From Saccharothrix deserti (GTDB lineage Bacteria > Actinomycetota > Actinomycetes > Mycobacteriales > Pseudonocardiaceae): a stretch of DNA of 64,000 nt. Positions 27,287-35,791 of the stretch are shown here, piece by piece. The stretch's first letter is position 1. Each line of letters opens with the position of its first letter. The translations under genes were made by a program, and so were the position numbers. Location of the stretch: contig NZ_VKAB01000008.1 in assembly GCF_009769385.1 (NCBI RefSeq), positions 310,001-374,000 on the forward strand, written 5' to 3'. The notes beneath the pieces are model-generated. The model was not told where the DNA came from. It did no database searches and saw only the letters and a program-made list of their open reading frames with translations.

Positions 27287-27892
27287 TCACTTCGAGTAGA
27301 GCTCGACGATGAGCTGTTCGGTGACGGGCGTGTCGATCTGCGCCCGCTCCGGGAGCTGGTGCACCAGGATCCGCAGGGTCGAGGGGACGACCTGCAGCCA
27401 CGCCGGGATCGGCCGGTCACCGAAGGAAGCACGCGCGGCCTCGAAGGGCAGCGTGGGCAGCGACTTCGGCTTCACGTCGATGATGTCGAACTTCGACACC
27501 CGGTAGCTCGGGATGTTCACCTTGTGGCCGTTCACGATGAAGTGACCGTGGCTGACCAGCTGGCGGGCCTGACGACGGGTGCGCGCGAGACCCGCGCGGT
27601 ACACCACGTTGTCGAGACGGGACTCCAGGATCTGCAGCAGGTTCTCACCGGTCTTGCCGGTGCGGCGAACCGCTTCCTCGTAGTAGCGGCGGAACTGCTT
27701 CTCCAGCACGCCGTACGTGTAGCGGGCCTTCTGCTTCTCCTGGAGCTGGAGCAGGTACTCCGACTCCTTGATCCGACCGCGACCGTGCTGGCCGGGCGGG
27801 TAAGGACGACGCTCGAACGCCTGGTCTCCGCCGACGAGGTCGACCTTGAGACGGCGCGAGATGCGAGTGGCCGGTCCGGTGTAGCGAGCCAT
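27287..27892 (-). CDS. rpsD: 30S ribosomal protein S4 (zinc-free form)
   Basis: A primary 16S rRNA-binding protein that nucleates 30S assembly. The 201-residue protein carries the S4 RNA-binding domain (residues about 92-155, SRLDNVVYRAGLARTRRQARQ). The N-terminal domain lacks the four zinc-binding cysteines, so this is the C-minus form. The gene lies between rpsK and rpoA as expected. Confidence 0.98.
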   Translation of the reverse strand: MARYTGPATRISRRLKVDLVGGDQAFERRPYPPGQHGRGRIKESEYLLQLQEKQKARYTYGVLEKQFRRYYEEAVRRTGKTGENLLQILESRLDNVVYRAGLARTRRQARQLVSHGHFIVNGHKVNIPSYRVSKFDIIDVKPKSLPTLPFEAARASFGDRPIPAWLQVVPSTLRILVHQLPERAQIDTPVTEQLIVELYSK

Positions 27893-27915
27893 GTTGTCTT
27901 ACTCCTCCCCGTGCC

Positions 27916-28323
27916 TCAGACCCGGCGCCGCTTGGGCGGGCGGCAGCCGTTGTGGGGCTGCGGGGTCACGTCCTGGATGGTGCCGACCTCGAGGCCGGCG
28001 GCCTGCAGCGAACGGATCGCGGTCTCGCGGCCGGAGCCGGGACCCTTCACGAACACGTCCACCTTGCGCATGCCGTGCTCGGCGGCCTTGCGGGCGGCGT
28101 TCTCGGCGGCCATCTGCGCGGCGAACGGCGTGGACTTGCGGGAGCCCTTGAAGCCGACGTGGCCGGCGGACGCCCAGCTGATCACGTTGCCCAGCGGGTC
28201 CGTGATGGACACGATGGTGTTGTTGAACGTGCTCTTGATGTGCGCCTGGCCGTGCGAGACGTTCTTCTTTTCCTTGCGCCGGACCTTCTTGACCCCGGCG
28301 CCCGTACGGGACTTGGGTGGCAT
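27916..28323 (-). CDS. rpsK: 30S ribosomal protein S11
   Basis: Forms part of the 30S platform near the E site and the mRNA exit. It has 135 residues and the conserved core [15 protein letters not shown], with [15 protein letters not shown] and the C-terminal [17 protein letters not shown]. Located 37 bp after rpsM and 23 bp before rpsD. Confidence 0.98.
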   Translation of the reverse strand: MPPKSRTGAGVKKVRRKEKKNVSHGQAHIKSTFNNTIVSITDPLGNVISWASAGHVGFKGSRKSTPFAAQMAAENAARKAAEHGMRKVDVFVKGPGSGRETAIRSLQAAGLEVGTIQDVTPQPHNGCRPPKRRRV

Positions 28324-28360
28324 GTCTGGGTGAACTCCTACTTGCTAGAGACGCGAGGTC

Positions 28361-28741
28361 TTACTTCTTTCCGGCCTTCTTCTTGCCGGCGACGGTCTTC
28401 TTCGGACCCTTACGAGTGCGCGCGTTCGTCTTGGTGCGCTGCCCGCGGACGGGCAGGTTGCGACGGTGGCGCAGCCCCTCGTAGCAGCCGATTTCCATCT
28501 TCCGGCGGATGTCGGCCTGAACCTCGCGGCGGAGGTCACCCTCGACCTTGAAGTGGTTCTCGATGTATTCCCGCAGCTTGGCGAGGTCGTCGTCGCCGAG
28601 GTCCTTCACCCGGAGGTCCGGGGAGATCTCGGTGGCGGTCAGCAGCTCCTTCGAGCGCGTGCGACCAATGCCGAAGATGTAGGTGAGCGCGATCTCCAAC
28701 CGCTTTTCGCGGGGGAGGTCGACGCCAGCGAGTCGTGCCAT
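28361..28741 (-). CDS. rpsM: 30S ribosomal protein S13
   Basis: Head protein of the small subunit, contacting the P-site tRNA and forming bridges with L5. It has 126 residues, starting [20 protein letters not shown], with the helix-two-turn-helix motif [10 protein letters not shown] and the Lys-rich C-terminal tail that reaches the tRNA. It is separated from rpmJ by a 219-bp structured gap. Confidence 0.98.
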   Translation of the reverse strand: MARLAGVDLPREKRLEIALTYIFGIGRTRSKELLTATEISPDLRVKDLGDDDLAKLREYIENHFKVEGDLRREVQADIRRKMEIGCYEGLRHRRNLPVRGQRTKTNARTRKGPKKTVAGKKKAGKK

Positions 28742-28819
28742 ACGGCGCTTGCTCCTAACAGTGGTGTCGCTCCAGGTCTGCTCCTCGCCCGATCCCGGGA
28801 CTGACTCGCTGTGTCAGTT

Positions 28820-28897
28820 CCGGTCGCTCTCGCGACCGGTGTCCCGGCCCCGGCCTGGAGTCCGGGGGTGTGCCGCACGGGTGCTGCTCGTGCGGCA
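28820..28897 (-). promoter_or_regulatory. Hairpins in the rpmJ-rpsM spacer
   Basis: The 219-bp spacer (28742-28960) is the longest in this operon and contains CCGGTCGC/GCGACCGG with a UCUC-type loop (28820-28839) and TGCCGCACG/CGTGCGGCA with a 9-nt loop (28871-28897). They may pause transcription or define a processing site ahead of rpsM. I see no ORF or clear promoter here. Confidence 0.4.
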
Positions 28898-28960
28898 GGT
28901 GCGAGGAGGCTTACTCGGTGTCGCGTCCGTGAAGACTCGACTCGTGCTCGACGGCTCTGG

Positions 28961-29074
28961 TCAGCCCTGGCGCTGCTTGTGGCGCAGGTTCTCGCAGATG
29001 ACCATGACCCGGCCGTGGCGGCGGATCACCTTGCACTTGTCGCAGATCTTCTTGACGCTCGGCTGGACCTTCAC
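28961..29074 (-). CDS. rpmJ: 50S ribosomal protein L36 (zinc-binding form)
   Basis: The 37-residue protein is read from GTG at 29074 ([18 protein letters not shown]...) to TGA at 28961. It has the full C-x2-C ... C-x4-H zinc knuckle (CDKC and CENLRH), so it is the zinc-containing C-plus version. AGGAGA lies 9 bp upstream. The position after infA is the standard one. Confidence 0.97.
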   Translation of the reverse strand: MKVQPSVKKICDKCKVIRRHGRVMVICENLRHKQRQG

Positions 29075-29126
29075 GCCTGAGCTTCTCCTGCGTCAGCCGG
29101 CGCGCCCCTGCTGGAGCGCACCGAGG

Positions 29127-29348
29127 TCACTTGTAGCGGTAGACGATGCGCCCGCGGGACAGGTCGTAGGGCGAGAGCTCCACGACAACCCGGTCCTCAG
29201 GGAGGATGCGGATGTAGTGCTGACGCATCTTGCCGCTGATGTGTGCCAGGACCTTGTGACCGTTCTCCAACTCGACGCGGAACATCGCGTTGGGAAGCGG
29301 TTCGACTACGCGGCCCTCGACCTCAATGGCCCCGTCCTTCTTGCCCAT
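29127..29348 (-). CDS. infA: Translation initiation factor IF-1
   Basis: A single OB-fold protein that binds the 30S A site during initiation, 73 residues ([20 protein letters not shown] to [10 protein letters not shown]). The ATG is preceded by GGAGGAC. It is the first gene of the infA-rpmJ-rpsM-rpsK-rpsD-rpoA-rplQ group, and the promoter at 29497-29525 lies about 150 bp upstream. Confidence 0.98.
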   Translation of the reverse strand: MGKKDGAIEVEGRVVEPLPNAMFRVELENGHKVLAHISGKMRQHYIRILPEDRVVVELSPYDLSRGRIVYRYK

Positions 29349-29375
29349 GTCCTCCGCGTTTCGTGACGGTGGGTG

Positions 29376-29705
29376 TTACTTCTGGAGTGCGGGCACGCGG
29401 CACCCCGACTCCTCCAGGCCCTTGCGAACCCTGCCACCTCCGGGAAGAAGATCCCCGGGCATGACGGAACCGGCGCGACGTATGCGCCACCTGTCCATAG
29501 TACGCGGGTCAGCGCGAACGCCCAAATCGGGCCGGGTGACGGCCGGCAGGACCAGGCCCCACGGTCCCGCGCCCCAGGTCCACCAGGGGTGGAGGGCTTC
29601 GCCGACGGAGAGGCTGATGACGCCCCGGACGGGGAAGTTGATCGAGCTCGCGGCGAACCACGCGCTGGTGATGACCTTAGCCGCGGTACGGGTCCGGCGT
29701 TTCAC
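29376..29705 (-). pseudogene. Possible decayed two-helix membrane protein, overlapping the infA promoter
   Basis: An open frame of 109 codons starts at GTG 29705, 13 bp after the stop of the DUF1707 gene. Its first 57 residues (KVITSAWFAASSINFP ... GEALHPWWTWGAGPWGLVLP) resemble the membrane part of that neighbour (VLTTIWMSVSALNFAL ... GEGFVHPWFLWVSVPAGAVLGAI), so it looks like a duplicated 2TM segment. The rest runs through the infA promoter and leader and has no protein-like character. I take it as a truncated duplicate; a real small membrane protein is possible. Confidence 0.4.
29497..29525 (-). promoter_or_regulatory. Promoter of the infA-rpoA-rplQ operon
   Basis: On the minus strand, TTGGGC (29525-29520), a 17-bp spacer, and TACTAT (29502-29497) make a good vegetative sigma-factor promoter. 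Transcription should start near 29490, giving a leader of about 140 nt before infA. The leader contains a CCGGGGA/TTCCCGG hairpin near 29440-29460. Confidence 0.7.
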
Positions 29706-29718
29706 CGGTCCGGGTGCT

Positions 29719-30177
29719 TCACGGGGCAGGTCGCGTGCTCCTGCTCGCGCTCATGCCCGTGCTCAACCAAATGGCCCCGAGCACCGCCCCTGCCGGCACG
29801 GAGACCCAGAGGAACCACGGGTGCACGAACCCTTCGCCGCCGAGGAGGCCGACGAGGAGCCAGAGGGCGAAGTTGAGCGCGCTGACGCTCATCCAGATGG
29901 TGGTGAGCACCCGCAACGCCTTACGGCCGCCACTGGATTTCACCGGTTCGGGTGTCGGCACGACCACCACGGCGGACTGCACGGGCGTGCTCGGCAGGTC
30001 GGCCGTGAGCGCGGCCAGCTCACCGCGGGTCTTGGCCTGCCAGGTGCGCACGAGGCGGGCGTCGAACTCGGCGAGGTCGAGGCTGCCGTCGCCGTGGGCG
30101 CGTTGCAGCCACTGCTGGACCAGTTCGCGTTCGGTGTCGGAGGCCCGGATGTCCTCAGGCCGCACAGGCTGGGTCAC
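29719..30177 (-). CDS. DUF1707-domain membrane protein with 2TM tail
   Basis: The 152-residue protein begins with a DUF1707 domain (residues about 7-60: PEDIRASDTERELVQQWLQR, then GSLDLAEFDARL and AKTRGELAALTADL), found in many actinobacterial membrane-associated proteins of unknown function. After a Pro/Val linker it has two membrane helices (VLTTIWMSVSALNFALWLLVG and WFLWVSVPAGAVLGAIWL). GTG at 30177 is the start that matches the domain boundary. It sits between map and infA, which are usually close neighbours. Confidence 0.8.
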   Translation of the reverse strand: MTQPVRPEDIRASDTERELVQQWLQRAHGDGSLDLAEFDARLVRTWQAKTRGELAALTADLPSTPVQSAVVVVPTPEPVKSSGGRKALRVLTTIWMSVSALNFALWLLVGLLGGEGFVHPWFLWVSVPAGAVLGAIWLSTGMSASRSTRPAP

Positions 30178-30240
30178 CCACCCATCGTGACCGGGCGAAC
30201 CAGCCCGCGAAAAGGGGGCTAGCCCCCGCTTCGCCGCCTC

Positions 30241-30344
30241 CGAATGTCCCACTCGCGGGCTCCGAACGCCGGACCCGCGCAACCTGAACGTAGAACTCAC
30301 CGGTCCTGAGCGTTCGACTCACGCCGCTTGAGCGTTCGACTCAC
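30241..30344 (-). repeat. 22-bp tandem repeat array A (five units)
   Basis: Read on the minus strand, 16-bp cores start at 30344, 30322, 30300, 30278 and 30256, exactly 22 bp apart, separated by variable 6-bp spacers. The first two cores are both GTGAGTCGAACGCTCA, the third is GTGAGTTCTACGTTCA, and the last two are degenerate. The same unit forms array B at 34063-34211 in the opposite orientation. The array fills the gap between map and the DUF1707 gene. Confidence 0.85.
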
Positions 30345-30375
30345 GCGACCTGTGGCTGAAACCCGAGGGGATCGG

Positions 30376-31149
30376 TCAGGACTCGAGGGCGGTGAGGACC
30401 CAGGGGCCGTCGTCGGTGATGGCCACCGAGTGCTCCCAGTGGGCGGCGCGCGAGCCGTCCGCCGTGATGACGGTCCAGCCGTCGTCCAGCTCGACCGTGC
30501 GCTCGGTGCCCAGCGTGAGCATCGGCTCGATGGCGATCGCCATGCCGGCCTTCAGGCGCGGCCCCTTGCCGGGCTTGCCGTAGTTCGGCAGGAACGGGTC
30601 CATGTGCATCTTCGTGCCGATGCCGTGGCCGCCGTAGCCCTCCACGATGCCGTACTCGACGCCGTGCTCCTCGCCGGCCAGGATCGTGGCCGACTCGATC
30701 GCGAACGAGATGTCGCTCAACCGCCCACCGGGCACCGCCGCGTCGATGCCCGCGAGCATCGACGCACGGGTCGCGTCGGACAGCTTCAGCTCCGCCTCGG
30801 TCACGTCACCGACCGCCAGCGTGATGGCCGAGTCGCCGTGCCAGCCGTCCAGGATGGCGCCGCAGTCGATCGAGATCAGGTCACCCTGCGCCAGCACCTG
30901 CGTGCGGTTGGGGATGCCGTGGACGACCTGCTCGTTCACCGACGCGCAGATCGACGCCGGGAACCCGTGGTAGCCCTTGAACGACGGGATGGCGCCGGCG
31001 TCGCGGATGGTCTGCTCGGCCAGCTCGTCCAGCTCGGCGGTGCTGACCCCGGCCTTGGTGTGCGAGGCCAGCAGCGCCAACGTCCGCGCCACGACCAGCC
31101 CGGCGGCCCTCATGGCCTCGAGCTGACCGCGGCTCTTGATCTCGATCAT
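30376..31149 (-). CDS. map: Methionine aminopeptidase, type I
   Basis: Removes the initiator methionine from nascent proteins. The pita-bread fold is shown by the five metal ligands: Asp in SIDCGAI, Asp in GDSAIT, His in GHGIGTK, Glu in AIEPMLTLG, and Glu in WEHSVAI, plus the substrate His in [10 protein letters not shown] prefer the ATG at 31149 ([14 protein letters not shown]), which matches the usual family start; a GTG at 31203 that overlaps the adk stop (GTGA) would add 18 residues and would couple the two genes. Confidence 0.96.
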   Translation of the reverse strand: MIEIKSRGQLEAMRAAGLVVARTLALLASHTKAGVSTAELDELAEQTIRDAGAIPSFKGYHGFPASICASVNEQVVHGIPNRTQVLAQGDLISIDCGAILDGWHGDSAITLAVGDVTEAELKLSDATRASMLAGIDAAVPGGRLSDISFAIESATILAGEEHGVEYGIVEGYGGHGIGTKMHMDPFLPNYGKPGKGPRLKAGMAIAIEPMLTLGTERTVELDDGWTVITADGSRAAHWEHSVAITDDGPWVLTALES

Positions 31150-31199
31150 GCGATCCCGACCGGGAACGACCCGACGCAACGCATCGACAAGTCCACCGC

Positions 31200-31751
31200 T
31201 CACTTCAGGGCGCGCAACGCGCGGAGGGCGCGCTCGCTGATCTCTTCGACGTCACCGACGGCGTCGATGGTCACGACGATGTCGGCGTAGTAGTCGAGCA
31301 GCGGCGCGGTCTCCGTCCGGTACACCTGCTGGCGGTGCCGGATCACGTCTTCCTTGTCGTCCGTGCGACCGCGGGCGAGCAACCGCTCGACCACGACGTC
31401 CTCGTCGATCCGGAATTCCAGCACCGCGTCCAACGCGTGGCCGTCGGCGGCCAGCATCCGACTCAGCACACCCGCCTGGGCGGTGTTGCGCGGGAAGCCG
31501 TCGAGCAGGAAGCCGTTGACGGCGTCCCCCTGCGCGAGCCGGGCCCGCACCATCTCGTTGGTGACCTCGTCCGGCACCAGCTCACCGGCGTCCAGGTACT
31601 CCTGCACTTCTTTGCCCAGATCGGTCTGCTGGCTGATGTGGGCGCGGAAGAGGTCCCCGGTGGAGATGTGCGGCACGCCGAGCTTGTTGCTGAGGATTTC
31701 GGCCTGGGTGCCCTTGCCCGCTCCGGGCGGGCCGACGAGAACGAGTCGCAC
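31200..31751 (-). CDS. adk: Adenylate kinase
   Basis: Interconverts AMP, ADP and ATP. The 183-residue protein has the P-loop GPPGAGKGT (8-16), the AMP-binding segment [10 protein letters not shown], the DGFPRN motif, and a short LID region without zinc ligands, which is the short actinobacterial type. The GTG start overlaps the secY stop codon by one base, so it is coupled to secY. Confidence 0.97.
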   Translation of the reverse strand: MRLVLVGPPGAGKGTQAEILSNKLGVPHISTGDLFRAHISQQTDLGKEVQEYLDAGELVPDEVTNEMVRARLAQGDAVNGFLLDGFPRNTAQAGVLSRMLAADGHALDAVLEFRIDEDVVVERLLARGRTDDKEDVIRHRQQVYRTETAPLLDYYADIVVTIDAVGDVEEISERALRALRALK

Positions 31752-33061
31752 TAGCGGAGGAACCCTTCGTAGTTGCGCTGCATGAGCTGGCTCTCGATCT
31801 GCTTAACGGTGTCGAGGCCGACACCGACCATGATCAGCACCGCGGTGCCGCCGAACGGGAAGTTCTGGTTCTGGCCCTGACCGGTCAGGTCGAGGAACAG
31901 GTTCGGCAGGATGGCGACGATGCCCAGGTAGAGCGAGCCCGGCAGCGTGATCCGCCCCAACACGAAGCGGAGGTACTCGGCGGTGGGACGGCCCGGCCGG
32001 ATGCCCGGGATGAACCCACCGAACTTCTTCATCTCGTCCGCACGCTCGTCCGGGTTGAACGTGATGCCGACGTAGAAGTACGTGAAGAAGACGATCAGCA
32101 GGAAGTAGAGCGCGATGTGCACCGGGCTGGACTGGCTCACCAGGTGCGTCGCGACGAAGCTCTCCCACCAGTTCGGCGTGGACCCGTCGGTGGACTGGGT
32201 CAGCCGCGAGATCAGGTCGGGCAGGTACAGCAGCGACGAGGCGAAGATGACCGGGATGACACCGGCCTGGTTCACCTTGAGCGGCAGGTAGGTCGACGTG
32301 CCGCCGTACATCCGGCGACCGATCATGCGCTTGGCGTACTGGACCGGGATGCGGCGCTGGGCCTGCTCCACGTAGATGACGCTGGCGATGATCAGCAGAG
32401 CCGCGACGCAGACCAGGAAGAAGGTCAGGCCACCGCGGTCGAGGATGATCTTGCCCTCGATCGGGATGCGGGCCGCGATGCCGGTGAAGATCAGCAGCGA
32501 CATGCCGTTGCCGATCCCCTTCTCGGTGATGATCTCACCGAGCCACATGATCACGCTGGTGCCCGCGGTCATCACGACCACGAGGACGACCAGGTTGAAG
32601 ATGCTCTCGTCCGGGATGACGGGGACGTCACAGCCCTGGAACAGCTGGTCGCGCACGGCCAGGGCGATGATGCCCGTGGACTGGAGGACCGCCAGCGCGA
32701 TGGTCAGGTAGCGGGTGTACTGGGTCAGCTTGCCCTGACCCGCCTGCCCTTCCTTCTTCAGCTGCTCGAACCGCGGGATCACCACGGTGAGCAACTGGAC
32801 GATGATGCTCGCGGTGATGTAAGGCATGATGCCGAGCGCGAAGATCGACAAGTTCAGCAGCGCGCCGCCGCTGAACAGGTTGATCAGGGAGTAGATCCCC
32901 TGCTGGTCAACCGACTCGACGCACTGTTTGACGTTCTTGAAGGAGACGCCCGGCGCGGGCATGGTCGCGCCCAACCGGTACACCACGACGATCCCCAGTG
33001 TGAACAGGATCTTCTTGCGTAGGTCCGGCGTCGCGAGAGCCGAGCGGAATGCGCCGAGCAC
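31751..33061 (-). CDS. secY: Preprotein translocase channel subunit SecY
   Basis: The central pore of the Sec translocon, 436 residues with ten membrane helices. The start segment [21 protein letters not shown] and the loops [13 protein letters not shown] and [17 protein letters not shown]-type (here [15 protein letters not shown]) are characteristic. GTG at 33061 is chosen because GGAGG is 5 bp upstream and the family start aligns; the open frame to 33130 adds only Ala/Pro-rich sequence. Unusually, a LysE gene separates it from rplO, so it has its own leader. Confidence 0.97.
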   Translation of the reverse strand: MLGAFRSALATPDLRKKILFTLGIVVVYRLGATMPAPGVSFKNVKQCVESVDQQGIYSLINLFSGGALLNLSIFALGIMPYITASIIVQLLTVVIPRFEQLKKEGQAGQGKLTQYTRYLTIALAVLQSTGIIALAVRDQLFQGCDVPVIPDESIFNLVVLVVVMTAGTSVIMWLGEIITEKGIGNGMSLLIFTGIAARIPIEGKIILDRGGLTFFLVCVAALLIIASVIYVEQAQRRIPVQYAKRMIGRRMYGGTSTYLPLKVNQAGVIPVIFASSLLYLPDLISRLTQSTDGSTPNWWESFVATHLVSQSSPVHIALYFLLIVFFTYFYVGITFNPDERADEMKKFGGFIPGIRPGRPTAEYLRFVLGRITLPGSLYLGIVAILPNLFLDLTGQGQNQNFPFGGTAVLIMVGVGLDTVKQIESQLMQRNYEGFLR

Positions 33062-33233
33062 GCGAACCTCCATCAGCGTTGCCGCCCCACTGGGGTCGGC
33101 ATCCTGCGGTGCCGGCTGTGTTGCCGGCACAGTCTTGCGGACATGCCGTCGACCATGTGCCGACGGTGGCGGAAGCGACGGGTAGCCGCGACCGACCCGG
33201 AGGGCATCCGGGTTCAGCCCGCGACTTTAACAG

Positions 33234-33239
33234 CCGCTT
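33234..33239 (-). promoter_or_regulatory. Candidate -10 element of the secY operon
   Basis: TAAAGT on the minus strand (within TGTTAAAGTCG) lies 173 bp upstream of the secY start in the 254-bp gap 33062-33315. A convincing -35 is not visible at 17-18 bp. A promoter is needed here because the upstream ribosomal operon ends at the terminator at 34454. Confidence 0.4.
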
Positions 33240-33315
33240 GGCCGGTAGCCGTAGCCAGTCGCCCTTCACACTTCGTACCTGATCGACTACGGCGGCCGGC
33301 AAGCCGCCGAATGGA

Positions 33316-33912
33316 TCAAGTTCGACTCGTCGCGAGCACACCGGCCATGCTCAGTAGAACAGCTGCGGTGCCCTTGTCCAGCCTGGCTTTGGCGCGCTTG
33401 GTGAGTCCTGCCTTGCGGATGCCCGCGCCCACGGTGACGTAAGCGGTTCCGGCCAGCGCTTCGGCCGCCAGGTAGACCGCGCCGAGGGTGGCGAGCTGGA
33501 GCGGGATGGGGCCGCGGGCGGGGTCGACGAACTGGGGCACGAAGGCGGTGAAGATCAGCAGCGCCTTGGGGTTGGTGATCGCCACCAGGAACTCCTTGCG
33601 CAGCGGAGTGCCCCTCCTGGCTGGGGTTTTGTCGGTTTTCTCGGTCATCAGGATGCGCACGGCGAGGTAGACGAGGTAGGCCACGCCCGCCCACTTGATG
33701 ACGGTCAGGGCGGTGTGGCTGGCGGCCAGGACGGGGCCGAGACCGGCGACGACCGCCGTCACCATGAGGGAGAAGGCCGCAAGACGGCCCAGGAGCGCCG
33801 TAGCGGCCTTGAGGGGGCCGTGGTGGACCGCGTGGTGCATGCCCAGGAGGTTGTTGGCGCCAGGGGTCAACGCGACCAGGACCGAGGCGCCGAAGAAAAC
33901 CGCAAGCCACAT
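33316..33912 (-). CDS. LysE/RhtB-family exporter
   Basis: A 198-residue membrane protein of the LysE superfamily, which exports amino acids or similar small molecules. It shows the N-terminal signature (VALTPGANNLLGMHHAVHHG, the GxxxG-type segment after the first helix), about six helices, and the central ITNPKALLIFTAFVPQFVDP motif. The ATG at 33912 has no strong ribosome-binding site. It lies between rplO and secY, genes that are normally adjacent, and next to a 22-bp repeat array, which suggests later insertion. The substrate cannot be predicted. Confidence 0.85.
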   Translation of the reverse strand: MWLAVFFGASVLVALTPGANNLLGMHHAVHHGPLKAATALLGRLAAFSLMVTAVVAGLGPVLAASHTALTVIKWAGVAYLVYLAVRILMTEKTDKTPARRGTPLRKEFLVAITNPKALLIFTAFVPQFVDPARGPIPLQLATLGAVYLAAEALAGTAYVTVGAGIRKAGLTKRAKARLDKGTAAVLLSMAGVLATSRT

Positions 33913-34062
33913 GCCCGCACGCTAACCCCGCCGCCAATCTCTTTTACGCCCTGCGCGAACGTCCGTCTCACCACCCTCAATCCCCCGCACGCCTGCCGGC
34001 GAGACACCCCACAACAGCCGGCAACCGTCAAAAACCCCCAACCCAAACCCCCCACTTCCCGT

Positions 34063-34211
34063 GCGAGTCGAACCCTCAGAACGCGTGAGTCCTACGTTCG
34101 CGTTCGGTGTGTCCTACGTTCAGAGCGCGTGAGTCCTACGTTCGGGATGCGTGTGTCCTACGTTCAGGACCCCCGAGTTGAACGCTCAGGACGGCGCGAG
34201 TCGCGGGCTCA
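34063..34211 (+). repeat. 22-bp tandem repeat array B (seven units)
   Basis: Cores of 16 bp start at 34063, 34085, 34107, 34129, 34151 and 34173 (exactly 22 bp apart), with a seventh at 34196 (23 bp). Units 2 and 4 are GTGAGTCCTACGTTCG, units 3 and 5 GTGTGTCCTACGTTCA, and the outer ones diverge. Several cores have the dyad GAG-N7-CTC. The array lies in the 596-bp gene-free stretch 33913-34508 between LysE and rplO; the remainder of that stretch holds a DnaA-box-like site, GC-rich short direct repeats (GGGCAGTTGC) and the rplO terminator. Confidence 0.85.
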
Positions 34212-34296
34212 GGCACTGAGAGTCGTTGAGTCGCTCCGGTGCGTGCCGGCTTCGGAGTCGGCGGACCGAGGTCTGCTGCCTGGCAGCGGTGAGCAG

Positions 34297-34305
34297 TTAT
34301 CCACA
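34297..34305 (+). promoter_or_regulatory. Perfect DnaA-box-like site
   Basis: TTATCCACA matches the E. coli consensus DnaA box at all nine positions, in a gene-free GC-rich stretch. It is single, with no cluster of further boxes or AT-rich unwinding element, so it is not an origin. Confidence 0.4.
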
Positions 34306-34453
34306 GGCGCGGCTGGGCAGGGCTGGATTGTCGGTCCCGGCCGGCAGGATCAAAAACAGGGATCCCCTGGGCGGGGACCCCTGCGGAGCATCGCCGTCGG
34401 GTCTGCTGCGGGGCAGTTGCCGGGGCAGTTGCGGGGCGGTTGTGGTGCACAGC

Positions 34454-34490
34454 GAACGGCCCCCGGAGCGGGAGGCTCCGGGGGCCGTTC
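34454..34490 (-). terminator. Terminator of the S10-spc ribosomal operon
   Basis: GAACGGCCCCCGGAGC pairs perfectly with its complement over 16 bp around the loop GGGAG, 19 bp after the rplO stop. The 29-nt core of this hairpin recurs exactly at the terminator 53871-53909. Confidence 0.85.
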
Positions 34491-34508
34491 GGCAGTGCGT
34501 TGTGCGTC

Positions 34509-34952
34509 TTAGAGCACGGTGGTGGTGCCACCGGCGGCGGCGATCTTCTCGACCGCGCTGCCGGAGAACTTGTTCGCCACGACGTCCAGCTTGACGCCGT
34601 CCAGGTCACCGTTGCCGAGGACCTTGACGAGCTCGTTCTTGCGCACCAGGCCCGCGTGGACGAGGGCGTCCACGTCCACCCGACCGCCGTCCGGGAACAC
34701 CCGGGCGAGGTCGCCCACGTTCACCACCTGGTACTCGGTGCGGAACGGGTTGCGGAAGCCCTTCAGCTTGGGCAGGCGCATGTGCAGCGGCATCTGGCCA
34801 CCTTCGAAGCGCGGGGAAACGTTCTTCCGCGCGCCGGTGCCCTTCGTACCGCGACCGGCCGTCTTGCCCTTGGAGCCCTCACCGCGACCGACACGGGTCT
34901 TCGCGGTCTTGGCGCCGGGGGCCGGACGCAGGTCATGGATCTTGATGGTCAC
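34509..34952 (-). CDS. rplO: 50S ribosomal protein L15
   Basis: 147 residues with the Gly/Lys-rich N-terminal extension ([23 protein letters not shown]) that threads into 23S rRNA, and a compact C-terminal domain. The GTG start overlaps the rpmD stop (GTGA). It is the last gene of the long ribosomal transcription unit, as shown by the following terminator. Confidence 0.98.
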   Translation of the reverse strand: MTIKIHDLRPAPGAKTAKTRVGRGEGSKGKTAGRGTKGTGARKNVSPRFEGGQMPLHMRLPKLKGFRNPFRTEYQVVNVGDLARVFPDGGRVDVDALVHAGLVRKNELVKVLGNGDLDGVKLDVVANKFSGSAVEKIAAAGGTTTVL

Positions 34953-35134
34953 GACTGGACCTCCTCGACGACCACCAGGTGGCGCACGGCGTGGATCAGG
35001 CCGCGAACCTGCGGCGTGTCCTCGCGGACCACCGACTGGCGGATCTTGCGCAACCCCAGGGTCCGGAGGGACTCACGGTGGTTGTGCTTGGTACCGATGC
35101 TGCTCTTGACCTGGGTCACCTTGAGCTGGGCCAT
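34949..35134 (-). CDS. rpmD: 50S ribosomal protein L30
   Basis: 61-residue protein ([20 protein letters not shown] ... VVVEEV), ATG at 35134, 2 bp after the rpsE stop. The short bacterial form of L30. Its end overlaps the rplO start by four bases. Confidence 0.97.
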   Translation of the reverse strand: MAQLKVTQVKSSIGTKHNHRESLRTLGLRKIRQSVVREDTPQVRGLIHAVRHLVVVEEVQS

Positions 35135-35136
35135 GG

Positions 35137-35742
35137 TCACACCGCCCCTGCACGGGCACGGAGCATGCCGGCGGGAGCCACATCCTCGAGCGGCAGACCG
35201 CGGCGGGCGGCCACCTCCTCGGGACGCTGGAGACCCTTCAGGGCCGCCACCGTGGCGTGCACGATGTTGATCGCGTTGTCGGAGCCCAGCGACTTGCTCA
35301 GCACGTCGTGGACACCGGCGCACTCCAGCACCGCGCGAACCGCGCCACCGGCGATGACACCGGTACCGGCCGACGCCGGGCGCAGCAGCACGACACCGGC
35401 CGCCTTCTCGCCCTGCACCGGGTGAGGGATCGTGCCCGCGATGCGAGGGACGCGGAAGAAGTTCTTCTTCGCCTCCTCGACACCCTTGGCGATCGCCGCC
35501 GGAACTTCCTTGGCCTTGCCGTAGCCGACACCGACCATGCCGTCACCGTCGCCGACCACGACCAGCGCGGTGAAGCTGAAGCGACGACCACCCTTCACGA
35601 CCTTGGAGACGCGGTTGATCGCAACCACGCGCTCCAGGTGCGGGGTCTTCTCCTGGGCCGCGCCGCCGCGGCCGCCGTCACGACGGTCGCGACGCTCTCC
35701 GCGCTCGCCCCCGCCGCCTTCGCGACGCGTGCGTCCTGGCAT
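35137..35742 (-). CDS. rpsE: 30S ribosomal protein S5
   Basis: Involved in mRNA entry-tunnel unwinding and decoding fidelity. 201 residues: an Arg/Gly-rich N-terminal extension (residues 1-33), the double-stranded-RNA-binding-like domain with [22 protein letters not shown], and the C-terminal domain. ATG at 35742 with GAGGG upstream. The open frame upstream to 35937 overlaps rplR and is not coding. Confidence 0.97.
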   Translation of the reverse strand: MPGRTRREGGGGERGERRDRRDGGRGGAAQEKTPHLERVVAINRVSKVVKGGRRFSFTALVVVGDGDGMVGVGYGKAKEVPAAIAKGVEEAKKNFFRVPRIAGTIPHPVQGEKAAGVVLLRPASAGTGVIAGGAVRAVLECAGVHDVLSKSLGSDNAINIVHATVAALKGLQRPEEVAARRGLPLEDVAPAGMLRARAGAV

Positions 35743-35791
35743 CAGGCGTCCCTCTCTGTTCCAGTGATCTGCCCAAAAATTAGGGTCATTG

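Noticed and set aside
34063-34211. Considered the 22-bp array as a CRISPR.
   Set aside because: Cores are only 16 bp and imperfect, spacers are 6 bp, and no cas genes are present.
34290-34310. Considered an origin of replication or plasmid origin at the DnaA box.
   Set aside because: Single box, no AT-rich element, no dnaA, dnaN or rep gene nearby.
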